DNA of 64,000 bases from Pseudodesulfovibrio sp. JC047 (GTDB lineage Bacteria; Desulfobacterota; Desulfovibrionia; Desulfovibrionales; Desulfovibrionaceae). The stretch spans positions 1-64,000 of the forward strand of contig NZ_WUEH01000004.1 in the NCBI RefSeq assembly GCF_010468615.1. Reading direction: 5' to 3'. This document shows positions 62,029-64,000 of the stretch, in pieces (positions within the stretch are counted from its first letter, which is position 1; each line of letters opens with the position of its first letter). A program made the position numbers and the translations under genes. Under the pieces are notes generated by a model. It worked only from the letters and a program-made list of their open reading frames with translations, searched no databases and had not been told where the DNA came from.

Positions 62029-63519
62029 ATGATGAACCTCCACAAATATTACGAAACGGTCATGCAGCTCACCCACGGCATCGTGGTCACGCTCGATCTC
62101 GAAGGGAGGATCATCCACGGAAACTCCGAGCTTGAATTCCTTTCCGGCTACACCATGCAGGAGCTGGCCGGACGAGACTGGTTCGAGACATTCATTCCGA
62201 AAAAAGACCGGACTGCCGCCCGGCACGCCATCACTGAGAGTTTTCAGGATCATGAAATTTCCGCCTTTGCCGGGGTCATCTCCGCCAGCGATGGCGATAC
62301 CGTCTATGTCAACTGGAACCTCAAACCTCTGACTGATTCCAATGGAGAGGTCATCAGCCTGCTCTGTGTCGGCCAGGATGTGACCAATCTCATCCTCCGT
62401 GAAAAAGGCCTGCTCCGGGAACGGTATTCCCTCATCGAGCGCAACCGGGAACTCGACTGTCTGTACAAAATCAGCCAGATCATGACCAGCATGAAGCCCA
62501 AACTCTCGGCCATGCTGGATCAAGTTGTCCACCTTTTGCCCCACGCCTTCAAGGACCCCAGCCGGACGCATGTCCGACTCAGCCTGGACGGTGACATCTG
62601 GCAAACACGAGGCCGGCCTGGCGATGTCCACACCTTTTCCGAACCAATCACGGTCAACGAAGACCATCGGGGAATGCTGACCGTCTCCGTAAACAACGAC
62701 GAGATCAATCCCTCCCCTGCCATGCTCCGGCATAAAAAAGGGTTTCTCGTCATGGTCACGAAACAAATCGCCATTCTCGTGGGCAAAAAAGAAACCCGAC
62801 GCGCCAAGTTGACCCTTGAAAGTCAACTCCGTCAGGCCGACAGGCTGGCGAAAATCGGCCAATTTTCAGCGGGGGTGGCCCATGAAATCAATGAACCTCT
62901 GGCCAACATACTCGGCTTTGCCCAGCTGGCCCTGCAAACGCCAAAGCTCCCGGACCAAACGACCAACGACCTCGGCAACATCGTGGATTCGTCACTCCAT
63001 GCGCGCGAAATCATCCGCAAACTCATGTTTTTCAGCCGACAATTTCCGCCGCAAAAAATTTCCGTCAATCTCAATGAACTGGTTGACCAGGCACTGCACA
63101 TCACTTCGGCCAACGCCAAGCGGTCCAAGGTCACCATCAAACGAGAATTCGACGATGCCCTCCCGCACATCATGGCAGATCCGCAACACATCAAGCAGGT
63201 CGTGGTCAATCTGGCGGCCAATGCCATCCAGGCCATGCCCGATGGTGGCACCCTGACTGCCCGCACCGTTGACAAAGGTGATGTCTATCTTATCGTCGAA
63301 GACACCGGGAGCGGCATGGCACAAGAGACCCTCAAACAAATGTTCAGCCCGTTTTACACCACCAAAGACGTGGACAAAGGCACCGGATTGGGCCTGTCCG
63401 TGGTGCATGGCATCATCAAGGCGCACAACGGTTTCATCCAGGTCAACTCCGTTCTTGACAAAGGAACTCAGGTGGAAATTGCCTTTCCCAGTCAACGCAA
63501 CACAACGGTATACCCATGA
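62029..63519 (+). CDS. Soluble PAS-domain histidine kinase
   Basis: A 496-residue kinase with no membrane helix. An N-terminal PAS domain (about 5-125: GIVVTLDLEGRIIHGNSELEFLSGYTM) is followed by a coiled or GAF-like region (about 140-245), HisKA with FSAGVAHEINEPLANILGFAQ and HATPase with DTGSGMAQETL and GTGLGLSVVHG. Tandem ATGs (62029 and 62032) follow AAGGA. It overlaps the NtrC-type regulator by 4 bp, giving a clear two-component pair. Confidence 0.9.
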   Translation: MMNLHKYYETVMQLTHGIVVTLDLEGRIIHGNSELEFLSGYTMQELAGRDWFETFIPKKDRTAARHAITESFQDHEISAFAGVISASDGDTVYVNWNLKPLTDSNGEVISLLCVGQDVTNLILREKGLLRERYSLIERNRELDCLYKISQIMTSMKPKLSAMLDQVVHLLPHAFKDPSRTHVRLSLDGDIWQTRGRPGDVHTFSEPITVNEDHRGMLTVSVNNDEINPSPAMLRHKKGFLVMVTKQIAILVGKKETRRAKLTLESQLRQADRLAKIGQFSAGVAHEINEPLANILGFAQLALQTPKLPDQTTNDLGNIVDSSLHAREIIRKLMFFSRQFPPQKISVNLNELVDQALHITSANAKRSKVTIKREFDDALPHIMADPQHIKQVVVNLAANAIQAMPDGGTLTARTVDKGDVYLIVEDTGSGMAQETLKQMFSPFYTTKDVDKGTGLGLSVVHGIIKAHNGFIQVNSVLDKGTQVEIAFPSQRNTTVYP

Positions 63520-64000
63520 GTAATCACATTAAAATCCTCGCCGTGGACGACAGCGCAAACACGCTGGAAGTGCTCAAGCGCAATCTCCAATCCGGTGGAT
63601 ACGAAGTCTACACCTGCCAATCCGTCGCCGAAGCCCTCCCCTTGCTTGACGAACTGTCCATCGATCTTGTGATTACGGATTTTCGAATGCCCCAGGCCAC
63701 AGGACTCGATCTCATCAAACATGTTCGTGACAACCACCAAGCAACTGAAATCATGATGATTACCGGCTACCCTTCCATTCCAGGCGCGGTCAAGGCCATC
63801 AAGGACGGTGCCGGCGAATATCTGGCCAAGCCATTCACCGCCGACGAATTATTGACCGCTGTTCAACGAATTGTGGACCGTCTGCTCAGGCGACGTATTC
63901 TCAGCACCGGCGACACCCCGCCCGACAACTTCGGCATCATCGGCAATTCCCCGGAAATGAAACGGGTTTTTCGACGCATTTCCCAGGCCGCCAAAAGTGA
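63516..64000 (+). CDS. NtrC-family sigma-54 response regulator (partial, runs off the window)
   Basis: The first 161 residues are present: receiver domain (ILAVDDSANTLEVLKRNLQ, VITDFRMPQATG with Asp about 54, MITGYPSIPGAVKAI, YLAKPFTADEL) and the start of the AAA+ domain (FGIIGNSPEMKRVFRRISQAAKS, typical of sigma-54 activators). The rest lies beyond 64000. It may control the sigma-54 promoter at 56866. Confidence 0.88.
   Translation, partial: MSNHIKILAVDDSANTLEVLKRNLQSGGYEVYTCQSVAEALPLLDELSIDLVITDFRMPQATGLDLIKHVRDNHQATEIMMITGYPSIPGAVKAIKDGAGEYLAKPFTADELLTAVQRIVDRLLRRRILSTGDTPPDNFGIIGNSPEMKRVFRRISQAAKS

Overview
The window looks like chromosome from an anaerobic, respiratory, sulfate-reducer-type bacterium of the Desulfovibrio/Pseudodesulfovibrio group. 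This is an inference from gene content: a periplasmic nitrate reductase operon in the order napC-M-A-D-G-H (the layout known from Desulfovibrio desulfuricans 27774), several tetra- and octaheme c-type cytochromes, a selenocysteine-type periplasmic formate dehydrogenase fdhAB with fdhD and fdhE, a WtpABC-type tungstate/molybdate importer, and many PAS/Cache histidine kinases with sigma-54 activators. No rRNA, tRNA, CRISPR array or prophage was recognised.

Layout. (1) 0.1-12.9 kb, nitrogen-oxide respiration: an octaheme hydroxylamine-oxidoreductase-family cytochrome with a NapC/NrfH-type partner (minus strand), a divergent hybrid kinase with a CxxCH haem motif plus an NtrC-type activator, the nap operon (minus) and a PAS protein. 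The hao and nap upstream regions share an 18-bp palindrome (TGTCAT-N6-ATGACA) and a sigma-54-like element, so I propose that the local kinase/activator pair controls both. (2) 12.8-16.7 kb: a FadR-type regulator with several copies of its probable operator, followed by a small protein, a polytopic membrane protein and a Tat-exported metallo-beta-lactamase-fold protein, none of known function. (3) 16.7-27.5 kb, iron/metallophore uptake: a G3E GTPase with an unidentified N-terminal domain, ExbB-ExbD-TonB, a PchR-like AraC regulator, a TonB-dependent receptor, an O-methyltransferase-family protein and an ABC importer, with two Fur-like sites; then MntP. (4) 27.6-30.4 kb: a GntR regulator and a monooxygenase/nitroreductase/old-yellow-enzyme operon sharing one 12-bp palindrome. 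(5) 30.7-34.6 kb: an amino-acid ABC importer whose permease carries an exported TPR-like domain; LarE; a short tandem repeat.

(6) 34.6-40.5 kb: ribose operon rbsDACBKR (minus). (7) 40.7-48.1 kb: formate dehydrogenase region fdhD, fdhE, an IS1595-like transposase-derived gene, a small ORF, fdhA (in-frame UGA and an apparent one-base frameshift) and fdhB. (8) 48.3-53.4 kb: solute-binding lipoprotein, histidine kinase and REC-STAS regulator, then two exported thioredoxin-fold proteins on the minus strand. (9) 53.6-56.5 kb: wtpABC, which would supply W/Mo to fdhA and Mo to napA. (10) 56.5-64 kb: a canonical sigma-54 promoter and paired palindromes before a Cache-domain kinase, three receiver-only proteins, a TSUP (TauE/SafE) transporter and a membrane partner; then a second kinase and an NtrC-type activator that runs off the window.

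The most interesting items are the proposed nitrate-to-ammonium module using an HAO-family enzyme in place of NrfA with its putative sigma-54 regulon, the uncharacterised FadR/membrane/Tat-MBL unit, the G3E-TonB-methyltransferase uptake island, and the fdhA frameshift. All function calls are from reading protein motifs and gene order; no database search was run.
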